A stretch of 64,000 nucleotides of DNA from Arthrobacter sp. StoSoilA2 (GTDB lineage: Bacteria > Actinomycetota > Actinomycetes > Actinomycetales > Micrococcaceae). The stretch is taken from NCBI RefSeq assembly GCF_019977195.1, contig NZ_AP024643.1, positions 4,836,001-4,900,000 of the forward strand, given 5' to 3'. The notes beneath the pieces are model-generated. The model searched no databases, had not been told where the DNA came from, and saw nothing but the letters and a program-made list of their open reading frames with translations. How positions within the stretch are numbered: position 1 is the first letter of the stretch; each line of letters begins with the position of its first letter. Positions 24,787 to 33,287 of the stretch are shown here, piece by piece. The translations under genes were made by a program, and so were the position numbers.

Positions 24787-25410
24787 CTACCTGCCGGCTG
24801 AAATGCCGGCCAGCAGCTGTTCGAAGGGCAGTGACTCCAGCGCCGGGGCCTTGCGGCCCGGCTGGGCGCCACTGAGCAGTTGCACGAGTTCGCCGGCCGC
24901 CCGGTCCACTCGCGCTGAGAGGGGCGAGCCGCCGTCGTCGTTTCCCCAGTCCTGGGGCCCGGCGAAGACGCCGGTGGCAGCCGTGCGGGTCCTGAGGTAG
25001 CTGAACAGCGGCCGCATGGCATAGTCCAGGACCATCTGGTGGCGGTCGGTGCCGCCTGTGGCGCCAAGCAGTACGGCTTTGCCGTCGAGGGACTTGGGGT
25101 CCAGGACGTCGATGAACGACTTGAAGAGGCCGCTATAGGACGCGCTGAAAACGGGACTGACGGCGATGATTCCGTCTGAATCCTCGACGCCGGCGATCAC
25201 TTCTGCGAGGCGGGGCGCGGCATAGCCGGTCACGAAGTTGTTGGCGATGTCCACCGCCAGGTCCCGCAGCTCGACGACGTCAATCCTCACCTCATATCCT
25301 GCCGCGCGCAACTGCCGCTCGGCGGAGGCGGCCAGTTGGTCCGCCAGCAGGCGGCTCGACGACGGGACGCCGAGTCCGGCGGAAAGGACGGTGATGCGGC
25401 GGGTTTCCAT
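24787..25410 (-). CDS. NADPH-dependent FMN reductase family protein
   Basis: A 207-residue flavodoxin-like reductase. Visible motifs are ITVLSAGLGVPSSSRLLADQL for the FMN phosphate, AVSPVFSASYSGLFKSFIDVLD for the flavin ring, and LLGATGGTDRH. The family supplies reduced FMN to partner monooxygenases; close relatives in actinobacteria (CE1759-type) are linked to LLM-class luciferase-like monooxygenases, none of which is seen here. ATG 25410 is fixed by AGGAGA about 6 nt upstream. Longer frames extend through a palindrome that is more likely an operator. Confidence 0.85.
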   Translation of the reverse strand: METRRITVLSAGLGVPSSSRLLADQLAASAERQLRAAGYEVRIDVVELRDLAVDIANNFVTGYAAPRLAEVIAGVEDSDGIIAVSPVFSASYSGLFKSFIDVLDPKSLDGKAVLLGATGGTDRHQMVLDYAMRPLFSYLRTRTAATGVFAGPQDWGNDDGGSPLSARVDRAAGELVQLLSGAQPGRKAPALESLPFEQLLAGISAGR

Positions 25411-25445
25411 GGCATTCTCCTGTTGCTCGTTCATTCCCAGCTTAC

Positions 25446-25457
25446 ATGCATATGCAT
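25446..25457. promoter_or_regulatory. Palindrome upstream of the FMN reductase gene
   Basis: ATGCATATGCAT is a perfect 12-nt palindrome 36 nt before the FMN reductase start. Position and symmetry suit a dimeric repressor, for example a MarR-type protein. Confidence 0.4.
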
Positions 25458-25576
25458 CTAAATGAGTGAACGAGGGAGCATCACGAACTATTCCCGCAGG
25501 TACGGTCACAGCTGAAGAGCCAGGTCCCATCCGGACGTCGAGCGACGAACGACGGTAAAATTAAGGCTAGAGGTGC

Positions 25577-25765
25577 ATGGCGATGTCTATGGCTTTTGTT
25601 GTTGTCCTGGTCTTGTTGGGTGCGGCTTCCCTTGCCGCGGCGATAGGCACGGTGGCGTTGGTGATCCGCGACGGTCGCGGGGAGATTCCACTGGAACCCC
25701 CGGTTCGGCCATGGTCAGCGGGACACCTCCCAAGCCGGCCGTACTCCACTCTTCCCCACATTTAG
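25577..25765 (+). CDS. Small single-pass membrane protein (unknown)
   Basis: A 62-residue protein with one strongly hydrophobic helix (AFVVVLVLLGAASLAAAIGTVALVI, given here only as a region, residues 6-30) and a short polar C-terminal tail rich in Pro. Three closely spaced ATGs (25577, 25583, 25589) are possible starts; GAGG lies just upstream. The stop is 1 nt from the stop of the convergent esterase gene. Function unknown. Confidence 0.5.
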   Translation: MAMSMAFVVVLVLLGAASLAAAIGTVALVIRDGRGEIPLEPPVRPWSAGHLPSRPYSTLPHI

Positions 25766-25766
25766 C

Positions 25767-26882
25767 TCACTTCGACCTGGCGGCGTGCGTGGACAGGAAG
25801 TCGAAGGTCTTGTCCCTGGCATCGCGCGCCTCGGCGAAGTTCAAGTGGAACTGGTACTCATGCGGCAGTTCGGGATCGTGGTCCGCGGCCCAAAACAATT
25901 CGGTCACCGGAACACCCGCTTCCTTCAGGCGATTGCTGTAGGGAACCGACTGAAGCCACGTCAGACCATCGCCGTTGCCGCCGCTGATGAAGGTCGGCGG
26001 GAAATCCTTGGTTACAAAATCAATGGTGGACATGGTGCTGCCCGCATATGTGGAGGACCAGTCCTTCGTTCCGGTGTAGGCCCACAGCGAGGTTTTGAAG
26101 CCCCACGCAACCAGGCCATTGAGGTCGGCCATGGCCCGCAGGTCATACACACCGCAATGCAGGATGGTGGCCGCGAGGTCCGATTTCTGGAGCGCGGGCT
26201 GGATCCCCATCAGGTTGGCATACTCGGGGTTAACAGTGAGAGTGGTCATTTGGCTGGCCAACTGCGCGCCTGCTGAATCGCCAGCCAGAACAATCCGGGT
26301 GGTGTCCACGTTCAATTCACTGGCGTGCGCTTTGATGTAGCCGAGCGCATCGTTGATGTCCCGTATCGCGGTGGGGTAGACGGCCTCCGGCGCGATCGGG
26401 TAGCTCACCCCAATGGTCGTGTAGCCCTCGGCAGCAAGAATCCGAAGATAGGGTTCCACATCGCCTTGAGCCCCCGAGATCCACGCACCGCCATGGATCC
26501 AGACGATCGTCGGGAGCGCCTCGGTAGTGCCGGCAGGACTGAAAACATCGAAAGTAGAACCGGGCTTATAAACGACACCGGCCCGCTCCTCCAACGGAGT
26601 GTCCGGGACGTAGGGCGCCATCTCGTCAATGGTGGACTGCGCTCCGCGCTCAAAAACACTGCGAATCAACATGGCGGAGGGCCAAGGAGTGGCCGACAGG
26701 GCAAGCAGGATGACCAAGATCAGAATGATGGCGAGGTCGAGTTTCCTCACTCGGGCAGGACGCCGTCGTTTGGCCTGCACAGCTGCCCTGGAACCGGGAC
26801 CTAAAGGGGAACCACCTCCCTCATCCGTCCGGGCTGTTGCCGCGCCAGTCACGTTGGCTTGAGTCGATTCCAATGGCCCCAT
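25767..26882 (-). CDS. Alpha/beta hydrolase (HSL/BD-FAE-type esterase), membrane-anchored
   Basis: A 371-residue esterase-like enzyme. A membrane helix lies near residues 48-70 (LAIILILVILLALSA), then the hydrolase fold: oxyanion motif IHGGAW, nucleophile elbow GDSAG, and late Asp and His candidates (GGNGDGL, WAADHDPELPHEY). Family members hydrolyse carboxylic esters. ATG 26882 is chosen for GGGGAG 6 nt upstream; the frame also extends 24 nt to 26906. The N-terminus before the helix is basic, so the catalytic domain is probably outside the cell. Substrate unknown. Confidence 0.85.
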   Translation of the reverse strand: MGPLESTQANVTGAATARTDEGGGSPLGPGSRAAVQAKRRRPARVRKLDLAIILILVILLALSATPWPSAMLIRSVFERGAQSTIDEMAPYVPDTPLEERAGVVYKPGSTFDVFSPAGTTEALPTIVWIHGGAWISGAQGDVEPYLRILAAEGYTTIGVSYPIAPEAVYPTAIRDINDALGYIKAHASELNVDTTRIVLAGDSAGAQLASQMTTLTVNPEYANLMGIQPALQKSDLAATILHCGVYDLRAMADLNGLVAWGFKTSLWAYTGTKDWSSTYAGSTMSTIDFVTKDFPPTFISGGNGDGLTWLQSVPYSNRLKEAGVPVTELFWAADHDPELPHEYQFHLNFAEARDARDKTFDFLSTHAARSK

Positions 26883-26993
26883 TACACACTCCCCCAGTTG
26901 GTGCACCTGTGGACCATGCTAAGTCTGCGGGGCTGGATCATGAAGGACCGGCCACCCAATTGGCTCAGTCTAATTTGTCGAAGAGGCTTGCAA

Positions 26994-27011
26994 TATGAGT
27001 TTAAACTCATA
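26994..27011. promoter_or_regulatory. 18-nt perfect palindrome upstream of the GntP operon
   Basis: TATGAGTTTAAACTCATA is perfectly self-complementary and lies 85 nt before the GntP ATG (27097) and 111 nt before the divergent esterase start. It is a strong operator candidate; no regulator gene is adjacent. Confidence 0.55.
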
Positions 27012-27096
27012 ATATGGGATCAGTGATGTGGCCTGTCTCACGGCGCGCATCAATTCCAAGCCTTCAGAGTGGAAGGCCCAACGATCGGATTCCCCC

Positions 27097-28530
27097 ATGT
27101 CAGACATTGCTGTTCTGATCAACACAGCTGTAGCGGTCTTGGCCGCCGTCGTGCTGATCGTCCGCTTCAGAGTCAACCCCGTCATCTCCCTGGTCATCGC
27201 CTCCGTATACCTGGGCCTGGCCGTCGGCCTCGGCGTCGAAAAGACCGTCAAAACCATCACCTCCGGCTTCGGTGAGATCATGGTGGACGTCGGCCTGCTC
27301 ATCGCCTTCGGCGTCTTAATGGGCTCCATCCTCAATCAGAGTGGCGCCATCCGGCGCCTTGTGGAGCATCTGCTCAAGACTTTTGGCCCGAAACGCCTGC
27401 CTTACACGATGGGCCTGGCAATAGGCACACTCCTCCAGTCCATCTTCCTTGACGTCCTGCTCGTCATCTCAGCCCCGCTGGCCCGCAAACTCGCCCCGAA
27501 AATCGGAAAGCTGGGTACAGCCCGCATGGCAACCGCCATGGCCATCGCCCTGGAATGCGGCATTGTCTTTACGGTTCCGGGCGTAGCCTCGCTGGCCTTG
27601 GCAGGCCTCCTCAACGTTCCACTCGGCAAGATGCTGCTCTTCGGCCTGTTGCTGGTTATTCCGATCATCATCATTTCCATTGCCATCATGACGTTCCTCT
27701 TCCGCCGCGGTTTCTGGAATGAAACCAAGGACGAGGACCACACCTTCGTGGCCGAGGAAGACAGCGAGGGCGAGGAGCCCACCAGCGGCCCCCTCCCCGC
27801 AACAAATACCGCCGGCAAGTCCGCAGTCGGCTCCAACACGAAGCCAACCGGCGCTGCAGTGGCTGTTGCCGAACGCGAGAGCAAAGAGAAGCCGCTGATC
27901 ATGCTCTTTGCACCGCTCCTGACTTCCCTGATCCTCATCGGCGCCGGAGCCATCCTGCAGATTTTCAAGATTGATCTGCCCTGGCTCCAATTGCTTGGCG
28001 AACCCGTCATCGCCCTTCTCATCGGACTCATTGGTACGTGCCTTGTCACCCGTGCATCCATCGGGCAGAAGAAGGTTGAGGAGGCCATCACTGTCGGCTT
28101 CAAGGAAAGCGGCCAGATCCTGATCCTCACCGGTGTGGGCGGATCCTTGGCGGCCACGGTAAAGGCCGCCGGCCTCGGCGATATCCTTGGTGGCTTCTTC
28201 TCAGCGAGCACCGTCGCCCCGCTCCTGGTGGTCTGGGCCATCGCCGCAGTGCTGCACATCGCCGTCGGGTCTGTCACCCTGTCCGCCATTACGGCAGCCG
28301 GCCTGCTGGCACCCATCGCTCCCGCGATCGGCCTGGATCCAGTACTGCTCGCCCTCGCAGCCGGCGCCGGATCGCTCTTCATGGTTCACGTCACCAGCAA
28401 CACGTTCTGGCTCCTGCAGTCCCTTTTGGGCCAGAGTGTGAGGGGTGCATTGAAATCGGTCACCGTGGGAGTTTCGGTAGCCTCGGTGGTCGCGATCTTG
28501 CTGATCCTGCCCATGAGCCTGCTGTTCTAA
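27097..28530 (+). CDS. GntP family permease (gluconate/hydroxy-acid:H+ symporter)
   Basis: A 477-residue integral membrane protein with about 12 hydrophobic helices and GntP features (FGEIMVDVGLLIAFGVLMG, VHVTSNTFWLLQSLLGQS). A charged cytoplasmic loop occurs at about residues 205-265 (DEDHTFVAEEDSEGEEP). The family imports gluconate and other hydroxylated carboxylates. ATG 27097 begins just before the first helix; a GTG at 27028 would add 23 poorly fitting residues. First gene of an operon with a CoA-transferase, HMG-CoA-lyase-like enzyme, 2-hydroxyacid dehydrogenase and glycerate kinase, so it likely imports that pathway's hydroxy-acid substrate. Confidence 0.9.
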   Translation: MSDIAVLINTAVAVLAAVVLIVRFRVNPVISLVIASVYLGLAVGLGVEKTVKTITSGFGEIMVDVGLLIAFGVLMGSILNQSGAIRRLVEHLLKTFGPKRLPYTMGLAIGTLLQSIFLDVLLVISAPLARKLAPKIGKLGTARMATAMAIALECGIVFTVPGVASLALAGLLNVPLGKMLLFGLLLVIPIIIISIAIMTFLFRRGFWNETKDEDHTFVAEEDSEGEEPTSGPLPATNTAGKSAVGSNTKPTGAAVAVAERESKEKPLIMLFAPLLTSLILIGAGAILQIFKIDLPWLQLLGEPVIALLIGLIGTCLVTRASIGQKKVEEAITVGFKESGQILILTGVGGSLAATVKAAGLGDILGGFFSASTVAPLLVVWAIAAVLHIAVGSVTLSAITAAGLLAPIAPAIGLDPVLLALAAGAGSLFMVHVTSNTFWLLQSLLGQSVRGALKSVTVGVSVASVVAILLILPMSLLF

Positions 28531-28576
28531 TCGCCCCGCCAACCGTCCCATCACGAAGCACGCACGAGAGAAGACC

Positions 28577-29827
28577 ATGACACACCAAACAATCGCCCCA
28601 TTGGACGGCGTTCGAGTCCTCGAACTCGGCAATTACATCGCCGCTCCCACGGCTGGCAGGCTGCTCGCCGATTTCGGTGCTGAAGTCATCAAGGTCGAGC
28701 GTCCAGGCACCGGAGACGAGCTCCGCAATTGGCGCCTCCACAAGGGCAACACGTCGATGCTCTACCGCACGCTGAACCGCAACAAGAAGTCAGTGGTCCT
28801 GGATCTCCGAACGGAAGCGGGCCGGCAGGCCGTGTTGGCGCTCGTTGCAAAATGCGACATCCTGCTGGAGAACTTCCGTCCTGGAACGCTGGAAAAGTGG
28901 GGCCTCGGCCCCGAAGTCCTCAACCAGGCCAATCCGGACCTCATCGTCACCCGCATCTCTGCCTTTGGGCAGACGGGGCCACTGTCCGAGCGGCCCGGTT
29001 TTGCCGCCGTCGCCGAAGCGTATAGCGGGTTCCGCAACCTGGTGGGCGATCCGGACCGCGCGCCCGTCCGCGTGGGCGTCTCCATCGGAGACTCGATCGC
29101 GGGCCTTTACGCCGCCTTCGGCTCCATGATGAGCCTGTACCAGCGTGAAGCACGACGCCGGGACTCGGCTGGCGCTGTGCCGCTCACCGAGCGCATCATC
29201 GACGTCGCGCTGAACGAGGCGATGTTCTCCATGATGGAATCGCTCATTCCGGATTACCAGGCCTATGGCGTGGACCGGCAGCGCGTTGGCGGCCGCATGG
29301 AAGGGATCGCTCCCTCCAACGCCTATGTCTGCAAGGACGGCGCCAGCATTGTGGTGGCCGGCAACGGGGACTCCATTTACCAGCGGTACATGGAAACCAT
29401 CGGCCGGGCGGACCTCGCCAAGGATCCCGAGCTGCAGAGCAATGCAGGACGCTGGGCACGCCGCGAGGAACTGGACCAAGCCATCGGCGAATGGTCCGCG
29501 CAGCTGACAGCTCCTGAAGCTTTGGCAGCCCTGGACGCCGTTGGGGTTCCGGCTGGTCCCATCTACACAGCCGCGGACATCAGCACGGACAGCCAGTACG
29601 CGGCCCGCAACATGATCCAGAAGTTCGACGTTTCCACTGGCGAGGAGATCCTTCCGGGGGTAGGTTTCCCGGGCATCGTTCCCGTGATCGGAGACCAGTC
29701 CCTGCCCATCCGCAACCTGGGACCGGATCTCGGCGAAAACACTGAAGAAATCCTTGGCGGGCTCCTTCACTTGGATGCTGCGCAAATCGATGCGGCTTCG
29801 GGCCGCGAGGAGGCTCTCCGACCATGA
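28577..29827 (+). CDS. Class III (CaiB/BaiF) CoA-transferase
   Basis: A 416-residue enzyme that moves CoA from a donor acyl-CoA to an organic acid. Typical motifs are LDGVRVLELGNYIAAPTAGRLLADFGAEVIKVE at the start, NRNKKSVVLDL, ENFRPG, and the catalytic Asp (D172) in SIGDSIAGLYAAFG. It follows the GntP permease by 46 nt and overlaps the lyase gene by 4 nt (ATGA). In context it should activate the imported hydroxy acid to a CoA thioester for cleavage by the next enzyme. Donor and acceptor are unknown. Confidence 0.92.
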   Translation: MTHQTIAPLDGVRVLELGNYIAAPTAGRLLADFGAEVIKVERPGTGDELRNWRLHKGNTSMLYRTLNRNKKSVVLDLRTEAGRQAVLALVAKCDILLENFRPGTLEKWGLGPEVLNQANPDLIVTRISAFGQTGPLSERPGFAAVAEAYSGFRNLVGDPDRAPVRVGVSIGDSIAGLYAAFGSMMSLYQREARRRDSAGAVPLTERIIDVALNEAMFSMMESLIPDYQAYGVDRQRVGGRMEGIAPSNAYVCKDGASIVVAGNGDSIYQRYMETIGRADLAKDPELQSNAGRWARREELDQAIGEWSAQLTAPEALAALDAVGVPAGPIYTAADISTDSQYAARNMIQKFDVSTGEEILPGVGFPGIVPVIGDQSLPIRNLGPDLGENTEEILGGLLHLDAAQIDAASGREEALRP

Positions 29828-30789
29828 ACCGCTTTGAAAGCCCCCTTGCCACAACACTGGGCAACACCATCCTGCGGGACGTCACCCTGAGGGACGGGCT
29901 TCAGCTCACCGGCAAACTCCTGCCCACTGAGCAGAAGATCGAAACGGTGCGTGAGTTACTGCGGCTGGGCGTGCCGGCCATTGAGCTGGGATCCATGGCC
30001 CGGGCTGACCTGGTCCCCACCATGGCGAACACCTTGGAAGTAGTCCAGGCGCTCACTCCCGAGGAACTGGAAAAGTGCTGGATCTGGGTAGCGACACCCG
30101 GCCACGTTGCCAAGGCATCTGCTGCGGGCGCACGGAATTTCCAATACTGCCTGTCTGCTTCCGATTCACATAACAAGGCGAACATTGGCCGCACCACGGA
30201 CGAAAGCCTGGGGGCTTTGCCCGAGGCGGTTGAGTACGCCCGGGCAGCCGGAGGCCAGATACAACTCTGCATCGCAACGTCCTTCACCTGTCCTTTCGAG
30301 GGCTACGTGCCGGAGGAGCGGATCCTTTCGATCGCCAACGATCCCCGGGCCGAGGGCACCACGGACATCGTCATTTGCGACACCTTGGGGCAGGCCGTTC
30401 CCGCCCAGGTGTCCAGCCTGATCACGCGGGTACGGGATGAATCCCCTGCCCGGCGGATCGTCTATCACGGTCACGACACCTGGGGCTTGGGCGTGGCCAA
30501 CACCCTCGCTGCAATCCAGGCGGGCGCCGCTATGGTGGACGGCGCTTTGGGCGGCCTGGGCGGTTGCCCGTTCGCGCCCGGCGCCAGCGGCAACACCTCC
30601 AGCGAGGACATCCTGTTCGCCACACGTCCCGAATGGCTCACGCCGGACGTGTTTGGCGAACTCGTGGTCCTGTCAGAGAAGCTGCTTGCCGAGCTGGGCG
30701 AGCCCAACCGTTCAAAGGCTGCCCAAGGCGCGCGCTCCCGGGCTGCAGCTTTCGACTGGGTCATCCCGTCCTCCACAGGGAGCAACTAA
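29824..30789 (+). CDS. Hydroxymethylglutaryl-CoA lyase-like enzyme (HMGL family)
   Basis: A 321-residue DRE-TIM barrel aldolase-type lyase. It shows LRDVTLRDGLQ (metal and catalytic Arg/Asp), metal His pair HGHDTWGLGVAN, and the Cys loop GGLGGCPFAPGASGN with the redox/catalytic Cys of HMG-CoA lyases. The known reaction cleaves HMG-CoA to acetyl-CoA and acetoacetate. Here it sits between a CoA-transferase and hydroxypyruvate-reductase/glycerate-kinase genes with no leucine-degradation genes, so it may cleave a different 3-hydroxyacyl-CoA. Assigning it to leucine catabolism is therefore not supported by context. Confidence 0.9.
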   Translation: MNRFESPLATTLGNTILRDVTLRDGLQLTGKLLPTEQKIETVRELLRLGVPAIELGSMARADLVPTMANTLEVVQALTPEELEKCWIWVATPGHVAKASAAGARNFQYCLSASDSHNKANIGRTTDESLGALPEAVEYARAAGGQIQLCIATSFTCPFEGYVPEERILSIANDPRAEGTTDIVICDTLGQAVPAQVSSLITRVRDESPARRIVYHGHDTWGLGVANTLAAIQAGAAMVDGALGGLGGCPFAPGASGNTSSEDILFATRPEWLTPDVFGELVVLSEKLLAELGEPNRSKAAQGARSRAAAFDWVIPSSTGSN

Positions 30790-30791
30790 CC

Positions 30792-31781
30792 GTGGGCAAC
30801 CACTTCCTTGTCACTACGGCCATCCCTGAGCCCGGTCTGCAATTGCTCTCCGACGCCGGCCAGGTCACGGTCCTTCCCCAGCCACCTGATTACGCAACAC
30901 TTTCAAGCTTGTGCGCTTCGGGAGACTACGACGTTGTCCTCACCCAATTACGCGACGTCATCGACGAACCACTGCTGGCCGGGGCGCGGGTGAAAGGCGT
31001 TTCAAACTACGCCGTAGGCTACAACAACATCGACGTCGAAGCCGCCACCCGGCACGGCATCCTCGTTGGCAATACACCCGGCGTCCTGACCGACGCGACG
31101 GCGGATATCACCATGCTGCTCATCCTCGGTACTGCACGCCGCGTGGTGGAAGCCGACAGGGTTGTCCGCGAAGGAAAGTTCCTCGGATGGGAACCGGAGT
31201 TCATGCTCGGGCGGGACGTCTCAGGCGCCGTCCTGGGCCTGGCTGGTTTCGGCAGGATCGCCCGCGCCGTAGCTCGGCGGGCCCTGGGTTTCGGCATGGA
31301 AGTGCTCTTCGCCCCACGGCCACCCGGCGACCGTCCGGTCTCCGACCAGGAACTCGGTGAGTTCGCAGGAAAGGTCCGGCAAGTGCCTTGGCTCGAGCTG
31401 GTGAAGCGCAGCGACTTCCTCTCACTGCATGTTCCGCTGAACGAACAGACCCGACACCTGGTAAACGCCGACGTGCTGGCGCGGATGAAGCCCGATGCCA
31501 TCCTCATCAACACTGCCCGAGGTCCCGTGGTGGACGAAGCCTCTCTCGTGGAGGCCCTCCGCGCCGGTGTCATCGCCGGGGCTGGTTTGGACGTGTTCGA
31601 GGACGAGCCCCGCCTCTCGCCCGGACTCGCCGACCTGCCAAACACGGTTCTCCTGCCACACGTCGGCAGCGCAACCGTCCCTGTCCGCGCCGAAATGGCC
31701 AGGCTCAGCGCCCTCAACGCGATCGCAATCGCCGAGGGCAACCTGCCACTGCACGCCGTCAACCCTCTCGCCAGAGCATGA
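30792..31781 (+). CDS. D-2-hydroxyacid dehydrogenase (hydroxypyruvate/glyoxylate reductase-like)
   Basis: A 329-residue NAD(P)H-dependent reductase. It has AVGYNNIDVEAATRHGI, Rossmann signature LGLAGFGRIARAVARRALGFGM, INTARGPVVDEASL with the catalytic Arg, Glu in DVFEDEP, and His in LPHVGSATVPVR. GTG 30792 is the start: GGGAG lies about 10 nt upstream and the lyase stop is 2 nt before it; longer frames overlap the lyase gene. The next gene is glycerate kinase with an ATGA overlap, so reduction of hydroxypyruvate to D-glycerate is the most consistent role. Confidence 0.9.
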   Translation: MGNHFLVTTAIPEPGLQLLSDAGQVTVLPQPPDYATLSSLCASGDYDVVLTQLRDVIDEPLLAGARVKGVSNYAVGYNNIDVEAATRHGILVGNTPGVLTDATADITMLLILGTARRVVEADRVVREGKFLGWEPEFMLGRDVSGAVLGLAGFGRIARAVARRALGFGMEVLFAPRPPGDRPVSDQELGEFAGKVRQVPWLELVKRSDFLSLHVPLNEQTRHLVNADVLARMKPDAILINTARGPVVDEASLVEALRAGVIAGAGLDVFEDEPRLSPGLADLPNTVLLPHVGSATVPVRAEMARLSALNAIAIAEGNLPLHAVNPLARA

Positions 31782-32749
31782 GCATTCTGGTTGCCCCTGA
31801 CAGTTTCAAGGGCACGTATACGGCTGCTGAGGTTGCGTCTGCTATCGCAGCAGGAATTCACGACGGCGGCGGCTCGGCTACTCAGCTACCTGTCGCCGAC
31901 GGCGGTGAGGGGACTTTCGAAGCACTCTGCCGCAGCCTTCGCGCCTCGCCGGTGAGTGTCGACGTCGTCAATTCTTGGGGCGAGCCGCTCCGGGCGATTC
32001 TGGGGATGGCACCCGACGGGACCGCCGTCGTCGAGGTGGCGCAGGCGAGCGGGATATCTGCCGCGCGGAACAGCCCCCAGGACAGTATGTCCGCCAGCAC
32101 CTATGGGACGGGGCTCCTGATTGCTGCTGCCGTGGACCTTGGAGCGTCGAGTGTTCTGGTGGCGGCGGGCGGCTCCGCGACCACAGATGGAGGCCTCGGA
32201 GCCGTTCGAGCCATCAAGGAAAATGGGGGCCTTGGCCGCGCCAGGATCACTGTGCTTTCCGACGTGACCACCTCGTTCCTGGATGCGCCAAGGATCTTCG
32301 GACCGCAGAAAGGCGCCGATCCCGCCACGGTTCAGCTGTTGGAAGAACGATTGCGGCAGCTCGCCACGTCCCTTCCTCGAGACCCTTCAAACGTGCCGCG
32401 CACCGGCGCGGCCGGAGGGCTATCCGGCGGCCTCTGGGCGCACTTCGGCGCAGAACTCGTATCCGGAGCGGAGGCGGTGCTTGACGCCTCCGGTTTTGAC
32501 AGGCTCCTTGAATCGGCTGAGGCCGTGGTGGTTGGTGAAGGCCGGCTGGATTCGCAAACCGGAGAGGGAAAGATCATCTCCGCCATCCTCAAACGCGTTC
32601 GGAAGAGTCCGCGGGAGATCCCGGTGGTGGCCGTAGTGGGGTGCGTCGCAGACGACTTGGGCAGATATGCGGAGAACTTTGCTTCGGTGTTGGTAGCGAC
32701 TGATGCCGAGGCGATGCGGGCTGCCGGGCTGGCCGTCGCAAGGCTCTAG
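31778..32749 (+). CDS. Glycerate kinase (GlxK/GarK family)
   Basis: A 323-residue kinase that phosphorylates D-glycerate, usually to 2-phosphoglycerate. Family marks are ILVAPDSFKGTYTAAEVASAIAAGI at the N-terminus, LPVADGGEGTFEAL, AAGGSATTDGGLGAV, FGPQKGA and VVGEGRLDSQTGEGK. The ATG overlaps the stop of the 2-hydroxyacid dehydrogenase (ATGA). Earlier in-frame starts lie inside that gene and are rejected. It is the final enzyme of the operon and links the pathway to glycolysis. Confidence 0.93.
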   Translation: MSILVAPDSFKGTYTAAEVASAIAAGIHDGGGSATQLPVADGGEGTFEALCRSLRASPVSVDVVNSWGEPLRAILGMAPDGTAVVEVAQASGISAARNSPQDSMSASTYGTGLLIAAAVDLGASSVLVAAGGSATTDGGLGAVRAIKENGGLGRARITVLSDVTTSFLDAPRIFGPQKGADPATVQLLEERLRQLATSLPRDPSNVPRTGAAGGLSGGLWAHFGAELVSGAEAVLDASGFDRLLESAEAVVVGEGRLDSQTGEGKIISAILKRVRKSPREIPVVAVVGCVADDLGRYAENFASVLVATDAEAMRAAGLAVARL

Positions 32750-33195
32750 CTTGGCTTCCCCGCTCCGCCGGCTGCCATCAACTCCAGCCGTTTTAGTGTC
32801 TCGCGGTTGCGGACGGTGATGATGGGATCCCGGAGCACCTTCGGCACCACCTTTCCCGGGCCCCGGGTGGCGTCCTCAGCCATGGAAACGCGGCACTGGT
32901 TGCCACCCAGATCCTTCAAGGTAATGCGCACTTTTGCCTCACCTACGGGCCAGCCACGGGCTAAAAGTTCCAGGCTCCGTCCAGGTTCCACGGCGGTGAC
33001 GCTGGTGCTGTCGTTGAGAAGGAGCGGCCAGGCTCCCACGGAGTGATGCAGCTTTGAACCGACCTGTGGCCAATGATCATCCACCGCACGAATCCTTGAG
33101 GCGCCAACTACCCACCCGGAGTAGAGCCAGCCATCGGCGATGACATTCCAGACGTCGGCGGCAGTTGTGTTGAACAGCTGGGTAACGGTGGACAT
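32746..33195 (-). CDS. SRPBCC family protein (polyketide-cyclase-like)
   Basis: A 149-residue START/Bet-v1-like fold protein (FNTTAADVWNVIADGWLYSGWVVGA at the start, then WPQVGSKLHHSVGAWP and LEPGRSLELLARGWPVGEAKVRITL-type strands). The fold holds hydrophobic ligands in a deep pocket. It converges with glycerate kinase with a 4-nt overlap at the stops and is not part of that operon. Ligand unknown. Confidence 0.8.
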   Translation of the reverse strand: MSTVTQLFNTTAADVWNVIADGWLYSGWVVGASRIRAVDDHWPQVGSKLHHSVGAWPLLLNDSTSVTAVEPGRSLELLARGWPVGEAKVRITLKDLGGNQCRVSMAEDATRGPGKVVPKVLRDPIITVRNRETLKRLELMAAGGAGKPS

Positions 33196-33287
33196 GGATT
33201 TCCCTTCTGTGTGCCTTCGGCATCTGTGGTGAGACTAAGCTAAGCATGCTTACAAATTGACTGCCATAGCCCGCCTACACTGTTGGC

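Noticed and set aside
24750..25067. Longer N-terminus for the zinc-ribbon protein
   Set aside because: It reads the FMN reductase gene in the wrong frame; the zinc ribbon begins at MKCP.
29824..30789. Assignment to leucine degradation as mvaB
   Set aside because: No isovaleryl-CoA, methylcrotonyl-CoA or methylglutaconyl-CoA enzymes are nearby; the neighbours are glycerate-forming enzymes.
30564..30791. Longer N-terminus for the 2-hydroxyacid dehydrogenase
   Set aside because: It would overlap the lyase gene in another frame and adds an Arg-rich, non-family sequence; GTG 30792 fits the family.
31388..31777. Longer N-terminus for glycerate kinase
   Set aside because: This stretch lies inside the dehydrogenase gene in another frame; the family starts at ILVAPDSFKG.
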